Source: REEB95 sp963762425 (lineage in GTDB: Bacteria; Pseudomonadota; Alphaproteobacteria; ATCC43930; CGMCC-115725). From it: DNA of 64,000 nucleotides. The position numbers and the translations under genes are program-made. Positions within the stretch are counted from its first letter, which is position 1, and every line of letters starts with the position of its first letter. Shown piece after piece: positions 1 to 8,448 of the stretch. The DNA lies in assembly GCA_963762425.1 (NCBI GenBank), contig CAVXKY010000004.1, positions 310,001 to 374,000 on the forward strand, given 5' to 3'. Under the pieces are notes generated by a model, which was not told where the DNA came from, ran no database searches, and was given only the letters and a program-made list of their open reading frames with translations.

Positions 1-866
1 CCATTACGTGCTCGATTACGAAAAGAGTTCCGGTCGACGTGATCGACGATTTCGCCGAGACCTATGTGCGCGGCGAAACCCCGGTGCCCTGCATCCGCTG
101 CAACGAGACGGTGAAGTTCCGCGATTTGCTTGCCGTGGCGCGCGATCTGGGCGCGGCATCGCTCGCCACCGGCCACTACGCCCGCCGGGTCGATGGGAAG
201 GACGGGCCGGAGCTGCATCGCGCGGCCGATACGGGCCGCGACCAGAGCTATTTCCTCTACCGCACCACGCGCGCGCAATTGGATTTCCTGCGTTTTCCGC
301 TGGGCGGGCTTTCCAAGGACCAGACCCGCGATCTGGCCGGCCGCTTCGATCTGCCGGTGGCGCAAAAGCCCGACAGCCAGGACATCTGCTTCGTGCCTTC
401 CGGCTCCTACGGCGAGTTGGTGGCGAAGCTGCGCCCGGAAGCCTCCGAGCCGGGCGAGATCGTGGACCATGCGGGCCATGTGCTGGGCCGCCACCCGGGC
501 GTGATCCATTTCACCGTCGGGCAGCGCAAGGGTCTGGGCGTGGCCGCGGCGGAGCCGCTTTATGTCCTCAAGCTCGAGCCGGAAACCCGCCGCGTGGTGG
601 TGGGGCCGCATGAAGCGCTGGGCGCGCGCCGCGTATCCTTGGGCGCGGTCAATTGGCTGGGCGCCATGCCGCCGGCGGAGGGCTTCAAGGCGTCGGTCAA
701 GCTGCGCTCGGCCCAGGCGCCGTTGCCCGCCATCGTCACGCTCGACGGCAAGGGAGCCGGCGAAGTGGTGTTGGACAAGCCCGCTTTCGGCGTGGCGCCG
801 GGCCAGGCCTGCGTCGCCTATGACGGCGACCGGCTTCTGGGCGGCGGATGGATCAGGCGGGGGTGA
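1..866 (+). CDS. mnmA: tRNA-specific 2-thiouridylase MnmA (5' partial, frameshifted near its start)
   Basis: MnmA installs the 2-thio group on U34 of Glu, Gln and Lys tRNAs in the cytoplasm, taking sulfur from the IscS relay. The conserved ETPVPCIRCNETVKF block (catalytic Cys in PCIRC) and the later DSQDICFVPSG, GQRKGLG and C-terminal PGQACVAYDGDRLLGGG blocks are all present. The gene runs off the left window edge. The first 25 bases encode HYVLDYEK in a different frame from the rest, so an indel lies around 26-38. MnmA is normally a core gene, so this is more likely a sequence error than a true pseudogene. From codon 39 to the stop the frame is uninterrupted. Family assignment is secure. Confidence 0.93.
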   Translation, partial: ITCSITKRVPVDVIDDFAETYVRGETPVPCIRCNETVKFRDLLAVARDLGAASLATGHYARRVDGKDGPELHRAADTGRDQSYFLYRTTRAQLDFLRFPLGGLSKDQTRDLAGRFDLPVAQKPDSQDICFVPSGSYGELVAKLRPEASEPGEIVDHAGHVLGRHPGVIHFTVGQRKGLGVAAAEPLYVLKLEPETRRVVVGPHEALGARRVSLGAVNWLGAMPPAEGFKASVKLRSAQAPLPAIVTLDGKGAGEVVLDKPAFGVAPGQACVAYDGDRLLGGGWIRRG

Positions 867-915
867 GGGATTTCGGCGGCGCGCGATATCCGCGCCGGAT
901 CGTCTGGGCCTTCGC

Positions 916-1368
916 CTACATCGCCTGGAAAACCGCCTTGAGATGCGCGTCGTATTTGATCGCGTGTTCGAGGAACCGAATCTTCAGATCATGGGCCAGC
1001 GTCGATTGGGCCGGGCCGGTCGGAACGATGGACGTGGAGGATCGCATCGAATTTTGAGAGCGTCTGCGCGTGTTCGGCGATGTGTTCATGGAGGACGGCA
1101 TCGCTCATGGCCTTGAGGTAAGCCGTATGCTTGGCTGAGAAGATTTCGCGCGCTCGCCGATTTCGCGCATGACTGCATTCTCGTGCCTGAGATGATCTCC
1201 ATGGCGAGTCAGGGCGCTCAACAGGGGGGTGAGTTGATGAAGCGCCTGCTTGGCGCGCTCGGCGGCGTGGATTTCATTCATGAGCTAGACCAGGCGGCTA
1301 TGTTGCGCGTCGAGTTCTCGATGGCCGACGGCTAATGCCTCGCTCCAGGCAATGAGAGGCGGACCCAT
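916..1368 (-). pseudogene. Decayed bacteriohemerythrin copy
   Basis: The minus strand reads MGPPLIAWSEALAVGH at its start and ends LEHAIKYDAHLKAVFQAM. These match the ends of the intact bacteriohemerythrin at 23139-23597 almost residue for residue, and the total length is nearly the same (453 against 459 bases). Between them there is an in-frame TAG (complement of 1285-1287) after ELDAQHSRLV, and at least two frameshifts (around 1140 and 1020). Bacteriohemerythrins carry a di-iron O2-binding four-helix bundle. This copy cannot make one without correction. It lies just after mnmA on the opposite strand. With this many lesions, plus a stop codon, true decay is likelier here than sequencing error. 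Confidence 0.85.
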
Positions 1369-1548
1369 TCGTCATCTATGTTCCGTTTGCCGCACGAAAT
1401 CAACTTTTGCCGTTACGAAGCTCCGCCCATTCCGTCCAGCGCGAATCGCCTGGGATGGCGACGGATCGTGCTCGGCTCGCGCCTGGGTGCTAGGCAACGG
1501 CTCCGCACGTCAGGTGCTACGCGAGGCTTGACCAGGACGATCTTACCG

Positions 1549-1963
1549 ATGGACCCGCAATATCGATTCGCGCTTGCCGATGCCGTGCTGCTGCTCCATC
1601 TCGGCATCATCCTCTTCAATGTTCGGCCTGATCGCGATCCCCTTGGGCGCCTGGCGCGGCTGGGATTCGTCCGCGTCTTCTGGTGGCGCGCGCTTCACCT
1701 CGCCATCCTCGCCGCGGTGGCGCTCCAGGCCGTGCTGCAACGGGTCTGCTTCCTGACCGTCTGGCAGTTCGATCTCCTGCAACCGGCGGGCGGGCTCGCC
1801 GCGCCCACGCCGCTTATGCGGCCTGGTCGACCGGCTGATTTATTGGCCGCTGCCGCTTTGGGTCTTTGAGGTGCTTTACGTCGCGGTCTGTCTTTATGCG
1901 CTGCTGCTGTGGCGGCTGGTGCCGCCGCGTCTGCCGCCGCTTTCGCTAGGCTGGCTCGCCTAA
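1549..1963 (+). pseudogene. DUF2784-type small membrane protein, frameshifted
   Basis: The pieces in order are MDPQYRFALADAVLLLHLGIILF, then FGLIAIPLGAWRGW in another frame, then FVRVFWWRALHLAILAAVA back in the first frame, then LVDRLIYWPLPLWVFEVLYVA to the stop at 1961-1963. Joined, they give a ~135-residue protein with three or four hydrophobic helices, resembling the DUF2784 family (LLLHL start, FDLL segment, PLPLWVF near the end). Function is unknown in the family. At least three indels interrupt the frame, at about 1615, 1665 and 1815. The start is an ATG after a weak upstream region. Family call is from pattern memory; moderate certainty. Confidence 0.6.
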
Positions 1964-1975
1964 GCTGCCTCGCTA

Positions 1976-2007
1976 GGTTTTTCCGGCGCGAAGCGGCCCG
2001 CGATACT
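1976..2007 (+). promoter_or_regulatory. Promoter-like block upstream of the 2033 gene, repeated upstream of argG
   Basis: The sequence CGCTAGGTTTTTCCGG...CCGCGATACTCC closely resembles 3464-3502 upstream of argG (CGCTAGACTTGCCGG...CCGCGATACTCC). The shared GATACT at 2002-2007 would serve as the -10 element, with TTTCCG about 16 bases upstream as a weak -35. Both copies are followed by a CCGCCGxxAAAGAC string. This is inferred from the similarity of the two copies and not from a known consensus. Confidence 0.4.
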
Positions 2008-2032
2008 CCACCGCCGAGAAAGACCCCGTGCC

Positions 2033-2833
2033 GTGATGGGGGTTCGGCGCGTGAATGACTTGCCGCTCGCCCGGATTGCCGCAACCGCCGGAGTCCTTTC
2101 GGCCGCCGCGCTGCTTTTGCTGTCGCACCCCGCCGCCGCCGGCCCCCCGTTCCTGACCGACGATCCCGAGCCGGTCGAATACCAGCATTGGGAAATCTAC
2201 GCCTTCTCGCAGGGCACGCATAAGCAAGGCGACACATCGGGCACGCTGCCGGGGGTCGAAATCAATTACGGCGCGGCCCCCAATCTGCAACTCCATGTCA
2301 TCGCGCCGTTCGGCTCCTTCGACAAGCCCAACGGCAGTACCGGAACGAAATTCGGCTACGGCGATACCGAGCTGGGCGTCAAATACCGCTTCATCGAGGA
2401 GAGCGAAGCCGGCTGGTGGCCGCAGATCGGCGTGTTCCCGCTGGTCGAGGTGCCCACGGGAAACCAGCAACGCGGCCTGGGCACCGGCCATACGCATGAA
2501 TTCCTGCCGGTGTGGCTGCAAAAGGGTTTCGATCCTTGGGTGACTTATGGCGGTGGCGGTTACTGGATCAATCCCGGCCCGGGCAACCAGAACTACTGGT
2601 TTTTCGGCTGGCTGCTTCAGCGGCAGGTGACCAAACAACTGGCCTTGGGCGGCGAGGTCTTCCACCAAACCGCCGACAAGATCGGCGGCCCGGATAGCAC
2701 GGGATTCAATCTCGGCGGTATCTACGATTTCACCGATGATTACCACCTGCTGTTTTCGGCCGGACGGGGAATTCAAAACGCCGCGGCAACCAACAAATTC
2801 TCGTATTACCTGGCCTTCCAACTGACCTTCTGA
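2033..2833 (+). CDS. Putative outer-membrane beta-barrel transporter-like protein
   Basis: The 266-residue product begins with a signal peptide (hydrophobic core at about 10-32, cleavage near HPAAA-GPP). It continues with PFLTDDPEPVEYQHWEIYAF, a motif typical of the family annotated as transporter or MetA-pathway-of-phenol-degradation-like outer-membrane proteins. The rest alternates short polar and aromatic strands (FGYGDTELGVKYRF, YWFFGWLLQRQV, YDFTDDYHLLFSAGRGI) and ends in a terminal Phe (FQLTF), as expected for a beta-barrel inserted by the BAM machinery. It is probably a channel or channel-like protein; no substrate can be read. The GTG at 2033 and the ATG at 2036 are both possible starts. 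Confidence 0.7.
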   Translation: MMGVRRVNDLPLARIAATAGVLSAAALLLLSHPAAAGPPFLTDDPEPVEYQHWEIYAFSQGTHKQGDTSGTLPGVEINYGAAPNLQLHVIAPFGSFDKPNGSTGTKFGYGDTELGVKYRFIEESEAGWWPQIGVFPLVEVPTGNQQRGLGTGHTHEFLPVWLQKGFDPWVTYGGGGYWINPGPGNQNYWFFGWLLQRQVTKQLALGGEVFHQTADKIGGPDSTGFNLGGIYDFTDDYHLLFSAGRGIQNAAATNKFSYYLAFQLTF

Positions 2834-2850
2834 CGAAAGCTGAAACGCGA

Positions 2851-2864
2851 TTGATCTGCGTCAT
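2851..2864 (+). promoter_or_regulatory. Weak FNR/FixK-like half-palindrome
   Basis: TTGAT-CTGC-GTCAT differs by one base from the rhizobial FixK/FnrN form TTGAT-N4-GTCAA. It lies 82 bases upstream of the secreted Gly/Tyr-rich protein gene at 2946. A single near-match in a 64 kb window can be chance, so confidence is low. Confidence 0.25.
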
Positions 2865-2945
2865 TGTCAAAAGACGCCATCGGGACTAATGGGTGTAATG
2901 TGTAGGTCGATGATCCTTCGCTCCCGTACCGGAGAGAGGTGCCTC

Positions 2946-3388
2946 ATGCGCAATCCTGTCCTGTCGCGCTTCGCCAAGATTTTTGGATGGATTGTTCTGG
3001 CCCTGCTGATCGCCTGCGGTCCGCAGTTCCTGGTTTCTCCGGCCATGGCGCAACACAGTCACGGGGGCGGCGGTAGCTGGCATGGCGGCGGGGGCGGCTG
3101 GCATGGCGGTGGCGGCTGGCGTGGCATGGCGGCGGCTGGTATGGCGGCGTCGGACTCGGTTGGTGGGGCTGGCCGTATTATTTGGACTCGCCCTATTACC
3201 CCTATGCGTATTACCCGCCGCCGGTTTATCAGGCGCCGGCGGTCATAGCGCAGGCGCCGGCCCCTGCGGCCGCGCAAGCCTCATCCTGGTACTATTGTGC
3301 CAATCCAAAGGGCTATTACCCCTATGTCCAATCTTGCCAGGGCGCGTGGCAAGCGGTGCCGGCCGTTCCGCCGGGCGCGCAGCATTAG
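2946..3388 (+). CDS. Secreted Gly/His/Trp-rich and Tyr/Pro-rich small protein (frameshifted)
   Basis: The ATG at 2946 follows a good Shine-Dalgarno (GGAGAGAG at about 2930). The product starts with a hydrophobic export signal (residues about 10-35, ending SPAMAQ), then HSHGGGGSWHGGGG repeats. Around 3125-3180 the frame changes to one reading LDSPYYPYAYYPPPVYQAP and ending WYYCANPKGYYPYVQSC.GAWQAVPAVPPGAQ. This C-terminal block, with its two Cys, is common in small proteobacterial envelope proteins of unknown function. The indel sits in a repetitive GGCGGCTGG stretch that is prone to slippage or sequencing error. Function unknown. Confidence 0.65.
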
Positions 3389-3431
3389 CCGCGCAGGGGT
3401 GTTTCGCTAATTTTGCTTCGCACGATGCCTC

Positions 3432-3450
3432 GGGCCTGAAGGATAGGCCC
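3432..3450 (+). terminator. Hairpin between the small envelope gene and argG
   Basis: GGGCCT and AGGCCC (6 bp arms) enclose a 7-base loop. No T run follows, so it is a weak terminator candidate at best. Confidence 0.3.
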
Positions 3451-3470
3451 TCGGCTGTGCTTCGCTAGAC

Positions 3471-3500
3471 TTGCCGGCCGCGCGGCGTTCCCGCGATACT
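3471..3500 (+). promoter_or_regulatory. Candidate argG promoter
   Basis: TTGCCG (3471-3476), an 18-base spacer and GATACT (3495-3500) resemble a sigma-70 promoter. The argG ATG at 3509 is only 9 bases beyond the -10 box, so a transcript from this promoter would be leaderless or nearly so. The same block recurs at 1976-2007. Confidence 0.4.
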
Positions 3501-3508
3501 CCGCCGCC

Positions 3509-4751
<1,243 letters not shown>

Positions 4752-4753
<2 letters not shown>

Positions 4754-4779
4754 TATGACGGTATGATCGCCGTCATATC
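4752..4779 (+). terminator. Perfect 10-bp inverted repeat at the argG stop
   Basis: GATATGACGG and CCGTCATATC pair perfectly around an 8-base loop and overlap the argG stop codon. No T run follows, so it could be a Rho-assisted 3' stabilising hairpin as easily as a terminator. Confidence 0.45.
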
Positions 4780-4866
4780 TGCCGCGTTATTACCCTGGAA
4801 ATTTCAATTTTTCGCCACGATCGGCTCCCATCCTTTGCGCATCATCCACAGCGAAAGGGTGGAACC

Positions 4867-5109
4867 ATGTCGACGCGCATTGGAATTCTCATGGTTGTGG
4901 CGGCTCTGCTTTTGTCCGCTTGCGGCACGAATCCGGGTGACCGCGCCGGCACGGGCGCGCTCATCGGCGCCGCCGGCGGCGCGGCGATCGGCGCCATGGT
5001 CGGCGCTCCGCTGCAGGGCGCCGCGATCGGCGCCGGCGCCGGCGCTTTGACCGGCGCGGCGACCAGCCCGAATAACATCAATCTGGGCAAGCCGGTCTGG
5101 GATCAATAA
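4867..5109 (+). CDS. Small glycine-zipper lipoprotein
   Basis: An 80-residue protein with a lipobox (LLLSAC, Cys19) follows a short hydrophobic signal, so it should be lipidated and anchored in the outer or inner membrane. The mature part is a glycine-zipper region of repeated GA-IGAAGGAAIGA-type motifs between about residues 27 and 65, typical of YMGG/Rick_17kDa-like surface lipoproteins. ATG 4867 follows GGTGGAACC. A hairpin terminator lies downstream at 5143-5180. Its specific role is unknown. Confidence 0.75.
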   Translation: MSTRIGILMVVAALLLSACGTNPGDRAGTGALIGAAGGAAIGAMVGAPLQGAAIGAGAGALTGAATSPNNINLGKPVWDQ

Positions 5110-5142
5110 CCCCCCATTGCTCCCGGCATTCGGCTGAACCTG

Positions 5143-5180
5143 CCGCCTCCTCGGAAGCAATTTCGAGGGGGCGGTTCTTT
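5143..5180 (+). terminator. Rho-independent terminator
   Basis: CCGCCTCCTCG (5143-5153) pairs with CGAGGGGGCGG (5164-5174), an 11-bp stem with one G-T wobble, followed by TTCTTT. It ends the lipoprotein transcript and may also serve the convergent folD gene. Confidence 0.7.
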
Positions 5181-5194
5181 GTTGCAGGATTCAA

Positions 5195-6082
5195 TTAAAG
5201 CTTGGGCTCGGGCAGGCCGCGCCGCCGGCAAGACGCCAGCAGCGTATTGCGCAACAGGCAGGCGATGGTCATGGGACCGACGCCGCCCGGCACCGGGGTG
5301 ATCGCGCCGGCCACTTGGCACGCCTCGGCGAAGGCGACGTCGCCGACCAGCCGGCTCTTGCCGTCGGGCGTCGCGATCCGGTTGATGCCGACATCGATCA
5401 CGGTGGCGCCCGGCTTGATCCAGGCGCCTTTGACCATCTCGGGCTTGCCCACCGCGGCCACCAGGATATCCGCTTGGTGCGCGATCGCGGGCAGGTCGCG
5501 GCTCTTGGAATGGGCGATGGTGACGGTGCAGTTCTCGGCCAGCAGCAGCGCCGCCATCGGCTTGCCGACGATGTTGGAGCGGCCGAGCACCGCCGCATGG
5601 GCGCCGGCCAAGCTGCCCAGCGTCCGGCGCAGCAGCATCAGGCAGCCATAGGGCGTGCAGGGCACCAGCGCCTTGCCCCCGCTCCACAGCCGGCCGACAT
5701 TGGCGGGGTGGAAGCCGTCGACGTCCTTGGTCGGATCGATGGCGTCGATGACGCGCTGTGAATGGATCTGCTTCGGGAGCGGCAGTTGCACCAGGATGCC
5801 GTCCACCTCGGGATCGGCACTGAGCCGCGCCACCAACGCGAGCAATTGCGATTCGCCGGCGGCTGCGGGCAAGCGATGCTCGAAGCTCTTCAAGCCCGCC
5901 TCGGCCGAGGCCTTGCCCTTGTTTTTGACATAGACTTGGCTGGCCGGATCCTCGCCCACCAGCACCGCGGCCAGCCCGGGCTGGAAGCCGTGCTTGGTCT
6001 TGATCTCGGCGGCGGCCTTGGCAATGGCTTGGCGCAATTCGGCCGCCAGCGCCTTGCCGTCGATCAGCCTTGCTTGAGCCAT
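5195..6082 (-). CDS. folD: Bifunctional methylenetetrahydrofolate dehydrogenase / methenyltetrahydrofolate cyclohydrolase
   Basis: FolD interconverts 5,10-methylene-, 5,10-methenyl- and 10-formyl-tetrahydrofolate in the cytoplasm, using NADP. The 295-residue product shows the family blocks YVKNKGKASAEAG (catalytic Lys), VDGILVQLPLPKQI, PTKDVDGFHPANVGRL, CTPYGCLMLL, VLGRSNIVGKPMA (nucleotide-binding) and GGVGPMTIACLLRNT. The start codon overlaps the end of the upstream DUF167 gene by 19 bases, so yggT, DUF167 and folD form one minus-strand operon. Length and frame are normal. Confidence 0.96.
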   Translation of the reverse strand: MAQARLIDGKALAAELRQAIAKAAAEIKTKHGFQPGLAAVLVGEDPASQVYVKNKGKASAEAGLKSFEHRLPAAAGESQLLALVARLSADPEVDGILVQLPLPKQIHSQRVIDAIDPTKDVDGFHPANVGRLWSGGKALVPCTPYGCLMLLRRTLGSLAGAHAAVLGRSNIVGKPMAALLLAENCTVTIAHSKSRDLPAIAHQADILVAAVGKPEMVKGAWIKPGATVIDVGINRIATPDGKSRLVGDVAFAEACQVAGAITPVPGGVGPMTIACLLRNTLLASCRRRGLPEPKL

Positions 6083-6393
6083 GGCCGCAGCCCCTCCGCG
6101 ATCCGGGGCAGGAGCCGGGCGGGATCGCCCGCGATGTGCACCAGCTTGCGCCTGCCCGAGGCGCCCGACGCCAGGCTCAGATCGCGCTTGGGAAGTTTGA
6201 ACAAACCGGACAGCAGGGCGATGAGATCGGCATTGGCCTTGCCGTCCTCGGGTGGCGCGTGGACGGCGAGCTTCAGGCTGACGCCGCCGGAGGGTTCCTC
6301 GACCAACCCGAGCACGCGGCTGGACGCGGCCTTGGGCGTAACCCGCACCGCGAGATTGACGCCGGACCGGGCGGCGGAGAAGGGCAGGGCCAT
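6064..6393 (-). CDS. DUF167 (YggU-like) protein
   Basis: The 109-residue product carries the family pattern NLAVRVTPKAASSRV, then LKLAVHAPPEDGKANADLIALLSGLFKLPKRDLSLASGASGRRK. DUF167 proteins are small alpha/beta folds of unknown biochemical role, commonly encoded beside yggT, as here. The ATG at 6393 lies 8 bases from the yggT stop, and the end overlaps folD. Frame intact. Confidence 0.88.
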   Translation of the reverse strand: MALPFSAARSGVNLAVRVTPKAASSRVLGLVEEPSGGVSLKLAVHAPPEDGKANADLIALLSGLFKLPKRDLSLASGASGRRKLVHIAGDPARLLPRIAEGLRPWLKQG

Positions 6394-6401
6394 CGCGCCG
6401 G

Positions 6402-6710
6402 TCAGGACATCGTCAGCAAATAGAACTCGAACTGCCGCAGCTCCATGGTGATGAACCACAGGATGACCAGCAGGATCACCGGCGAAATATCGACGCCGCC
6501 GAAATTGGGCAGGATGCGCTGGATCGGCGCCAGCGCCGGTTCGGTCAGGCGGTAGAGAACATCCACCACCCGCGCCACGCCGCGGTTGTGGGTGTTGATG
6601 ACGCCGAAGGCGATCAGCCAGCTCGCCACCGCAGCCAGGATGACCACCCACCAATAGAGGTTGATGAGGACGATCGCGACCTCGATCACCGGCACCAGGA
6701 AATTGCTCAT
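6402..6710 (-). CDS. YggT family inner-membrane protein
   Basis: A 102-residue protein with two hydrophobic pairs of helices (about residues 5-35 and 70-95) and the YggT signature RVVDVLYRLTEPALAPIQRILPNFGGVDISPVILLVIL. YggT proteins are integral membrane proteins linked to membrane organisation and osmotic stress, and often precede DUF167 genes. Start chosen at ATG 6710 (MSNFLVPV), which begins at the family's usual point; longer upstream readings are not conserved-looking. Confidence 0.88.
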   Translation of the reverse strand: MSNFLVPVIEVAIVLINLYWWVVILAAVASWLIAFGVINTHNRGVARVVDVLYRLTEPALAPIQRILPNFGGVDISPVILLVILWFITMELRQFEFYLLTMS

Positions 6711-6919
6711 GGGACGCTCATTCTCCGTAGGGCGCAGGCCAGACCCTAACCCCGCTTCCTGGACGGCGCAAGATTGGGCCCGGCGGTCCGATCGGGGCCG
6801 CCGGAATTGACAAGCGGCATGGCCGGCGCGATGGTCGGCGCGACGGGGAAGGAGTCCCCCAAAACCGCCGTCCCGGCTGATGACTCCTGATGCGTGTATC
6901 AGACGCACGGGAATCCCTA

Positions 6920-7264
6920 ATGCGCGGCGTGAACGACCGGAAATTCCTCAACCGCTGGCAGATGCTCCACCAGGCCACCTGCCCAAATCCGACGGCGACG
7001 GGGTGGCGCGTCGGCGATGTCGAATGGCGCAAGCAGCGGCTCAGCCTCGCGGGCGGCGATTTCACGCTTTCGCTCGATGTGCATCGCCTGAGCCGCCATC
7101 CGGCGGGCGGGGGCGGCTGGATCCTGCTGGTCGTGGCCGAGCATTGGTGGGACGGCGGACAGGCGGCCATCAAATCGGCCAGCTGGGCGCGCGTGCTTGA
7201 AGGCAGCGCCAAGGCGGTGCTCGCCTGGATGCGGGAGCGGGACGGGGCCCGCCCGGAATCTTGA
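6920..7264 (+). CDS. Hypothetical protein upstream of tRNA-Ala
   Basis: About 114 residues with a high Trp content (nine). Segments such as FLNRWQMLHQATCPNP, WRVGDVEWRKQRLSL and GGWILLVVAEHWWDGG look structured and cytoplasmic, and there is no signal peptide or membrane segment. I do not recognise the family. An earlier in-frame ATG at 6890 is possible. The strict third-position GC bias of this frame supports coding. Confidence 0.5.
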   Translation: MRGVNDRKFLNRWQMLHQATCPNPTATGWRVGDVEWRKQRLSLAGGDFTLSLDVHRLSRHPAGGGGWILLVVAEHWWDGGQAAIKSASWARVLEGSAKAVLAWMRERDGARPES

Positions 7265-7306
7265 CACGGCGCGAAGCATCGCCACATAGTCCGCGCCACC
7301 GCGGGC

Positions 7307-7382
7307 GGGGCAGTAGCTCAGTTGGGAGAGCGCGACGTTCGCAATGTCGAGGTCAGGGGTTCGATCCCCCTCTGCTCCACCA
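7307..7382 (+). tRNA. tRNA-Ala (anticodon CGC), encoded with CCA
   Basis: The acceptor arm GGGGCAG (7307-7313) pairs with CTGCTCC (7372-7378), followed by discriminator A and CCA. The D arm is GCTC...GAGC. The anticodon stem CGACG/TGTCG holds the loop TTCGCAA, giving anticodon CGC (Ala). The T arm is AGGGG-TTCGATC-CCCCT. Its 3' half is the integration target of the downstream island and recurs at 22957-23004. Confidence 0.95.
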
Positions 7383-7385
7383 TTC
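7338..7385 (+). repeat. attL: left 48-bp direct repeat of the genomic island
   Basis: The 48 bases from the anticodon loop of tRNA-Ala through CCATTC are repeated exactly at 22957-23004. The copies diverge immediately on both sides. This is the standard footprint of a tyrosine recombinase that integrates into a tRNA 3' end and regenerates the tRNA at one side. Confidence 0.93.
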
Positions 7386-7580
7386 TTTTCCGCTGAAATC
7401 CTGAATAAGTGAGCCGCGCCGCTTCAACGGCGCTTGCTTGCTTCTGCTCCAATCTGCTCAAAATTGCGCGAACGTGCATGGAACTGTGGTGCAAAATCGG
7501 TGCACTTTGTACCGCGAGTGTTCTCTAAAATCTGGTCATGCGGGCATGTCGTCACGGCCCGGTTTGAAAAGGTTACCAGA

Positions 7581-8402
7581 ATGCCACCGTCCGATCCAAT
7601 TTCAGCCGAAGCTCCTTCTGTCGCGAGACTGCCGACCGCGACCGCGATACGAATTGAGCCCCCACCGGGATGGGGCACGGATCCATTATCGGCGTTTATC
7701 GACCAAGCCCGGCATAATCAATTCGCGACCTTCGCGCGCCATCAGAAATGGTTCAAACGATTCGTCGAACTCGACGGTTGCTTTTTGACGATCGGCAAAG
7801 ACTGGATCAACCCGCCCAACATCGTTACCCCTCTGCTGTTTTTCCGAGCCCATGCCGCGTATCGCGCGGTGAGCGGCCTGACAGTTGGAGGCCAGATAGC
7901 AGAAACGTTCCCGACATTGCGTTCTTGCCTCGAATATTCCTGCTACGCTCTACACATCAGCCGCAATCCCGAGCTCGGCGAGGTTTGGTTGCACCGTCAC
8001 AAAGACGCTGCGACGCTTAAACGCGTAAAAAATAAATTCACGGTAAAAAATGTGCGCGACACCTTGCGCGCGTGCAATCGCCATGCAGCAGATAGATTCG
8101 ATCTGCTCTACGATCGAACGATAGATTTCGGAGGCCACCCCAACGAACGCGCCGTCACTGGCAGTATGGCGATCACGGAGCGCGATGGTAAGCACTATGT
8201 CGTGCAGAAATATCTGCACGGCGATGGAGTTGAATTGCTCCACGGTTTAAAGACGACAACGCAGGTCGGATTGGTCAGCCTGGAAATCTTCAACGAGGTT
8301 TTCGGTCCGCGATTCGAGCTGCTCGGTGTGAAGGATAGATTGCTCAAAGCACGTAGGACCTTCGAGAAGGTCGGCGGACCTGAATCCGCGGATAGGCAAT
8401 GA
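7581..8402 (+). CDS. Hypothetical island protein, possibly HEPN/DUF5677-like
   Basis: About 273 residues from ATG 7581 (MPPSDPISAEAP), with intact frame. It has the segments GQIAETFPTLRSCLEYSCYALHI, GEVWLHRHKD and TIDFGGHPNERAVTGSM. This helical pattern, with an R-x4-6-H-like region, reminds me of DUF5677/HEPN-type proteins found beside defence genes, but I cannot confirm it. No signal or membrane segment. It lies 43 bases upstream of the nuclease-ATPase gene on the same strand, so the two may be co-transcribed. Its GC content is clearly lower than the flanking chromosome. Confidence 0.6.
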   Translation: MPPSDPISAEAPSVARLPTATAIRIEPPPGWGTDPLSAFIDQARHNQFATFARHQKWFKRFVELDGCFLTIGKDWINPPNIVTPLLFFRAHAAYRAVSGLTVGGQIAETFPTLRSCLEYSCYALHISRNPELGEVWLHRHKDAATLKRVKNKFTVKNVRDTLRACNRHAADRFDLLYDRTIDFGGHPNERAVTGSMAITERDGKHYVVQKYLHGDGVELLHGLKTTTQVGLVSLEIFNEVFGPRFELLGVKDRLLKARRTFEKVGGPESADRQ

Positions 8403-8433
8403 ACAGCTTTAGCTATTAAGATCGCTGGCTTCG

Positions 8434-8448
8434 AAGGAGCAAATCTTG
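8434..8448 (+). promoter_or_regulatory. Strong ribosome-binding site selecting a TTG start
   Basis: AAGGAG at 8434-8439 lies six bases before TTG 8446-8448. No ATG or GTG nearby gives a better start for the conserved N-terminus (PKLAAGTGFTFENLVAARYL). Confidence 0.6.

Noticed and set aside
3059..3130. Short GGCGGC/CATGGCGG repeats as a CRISPR or tandem-repeat array
   Set aside because: The repeats are in frame, encode HGGGG-type protein repeats and have no spacers.
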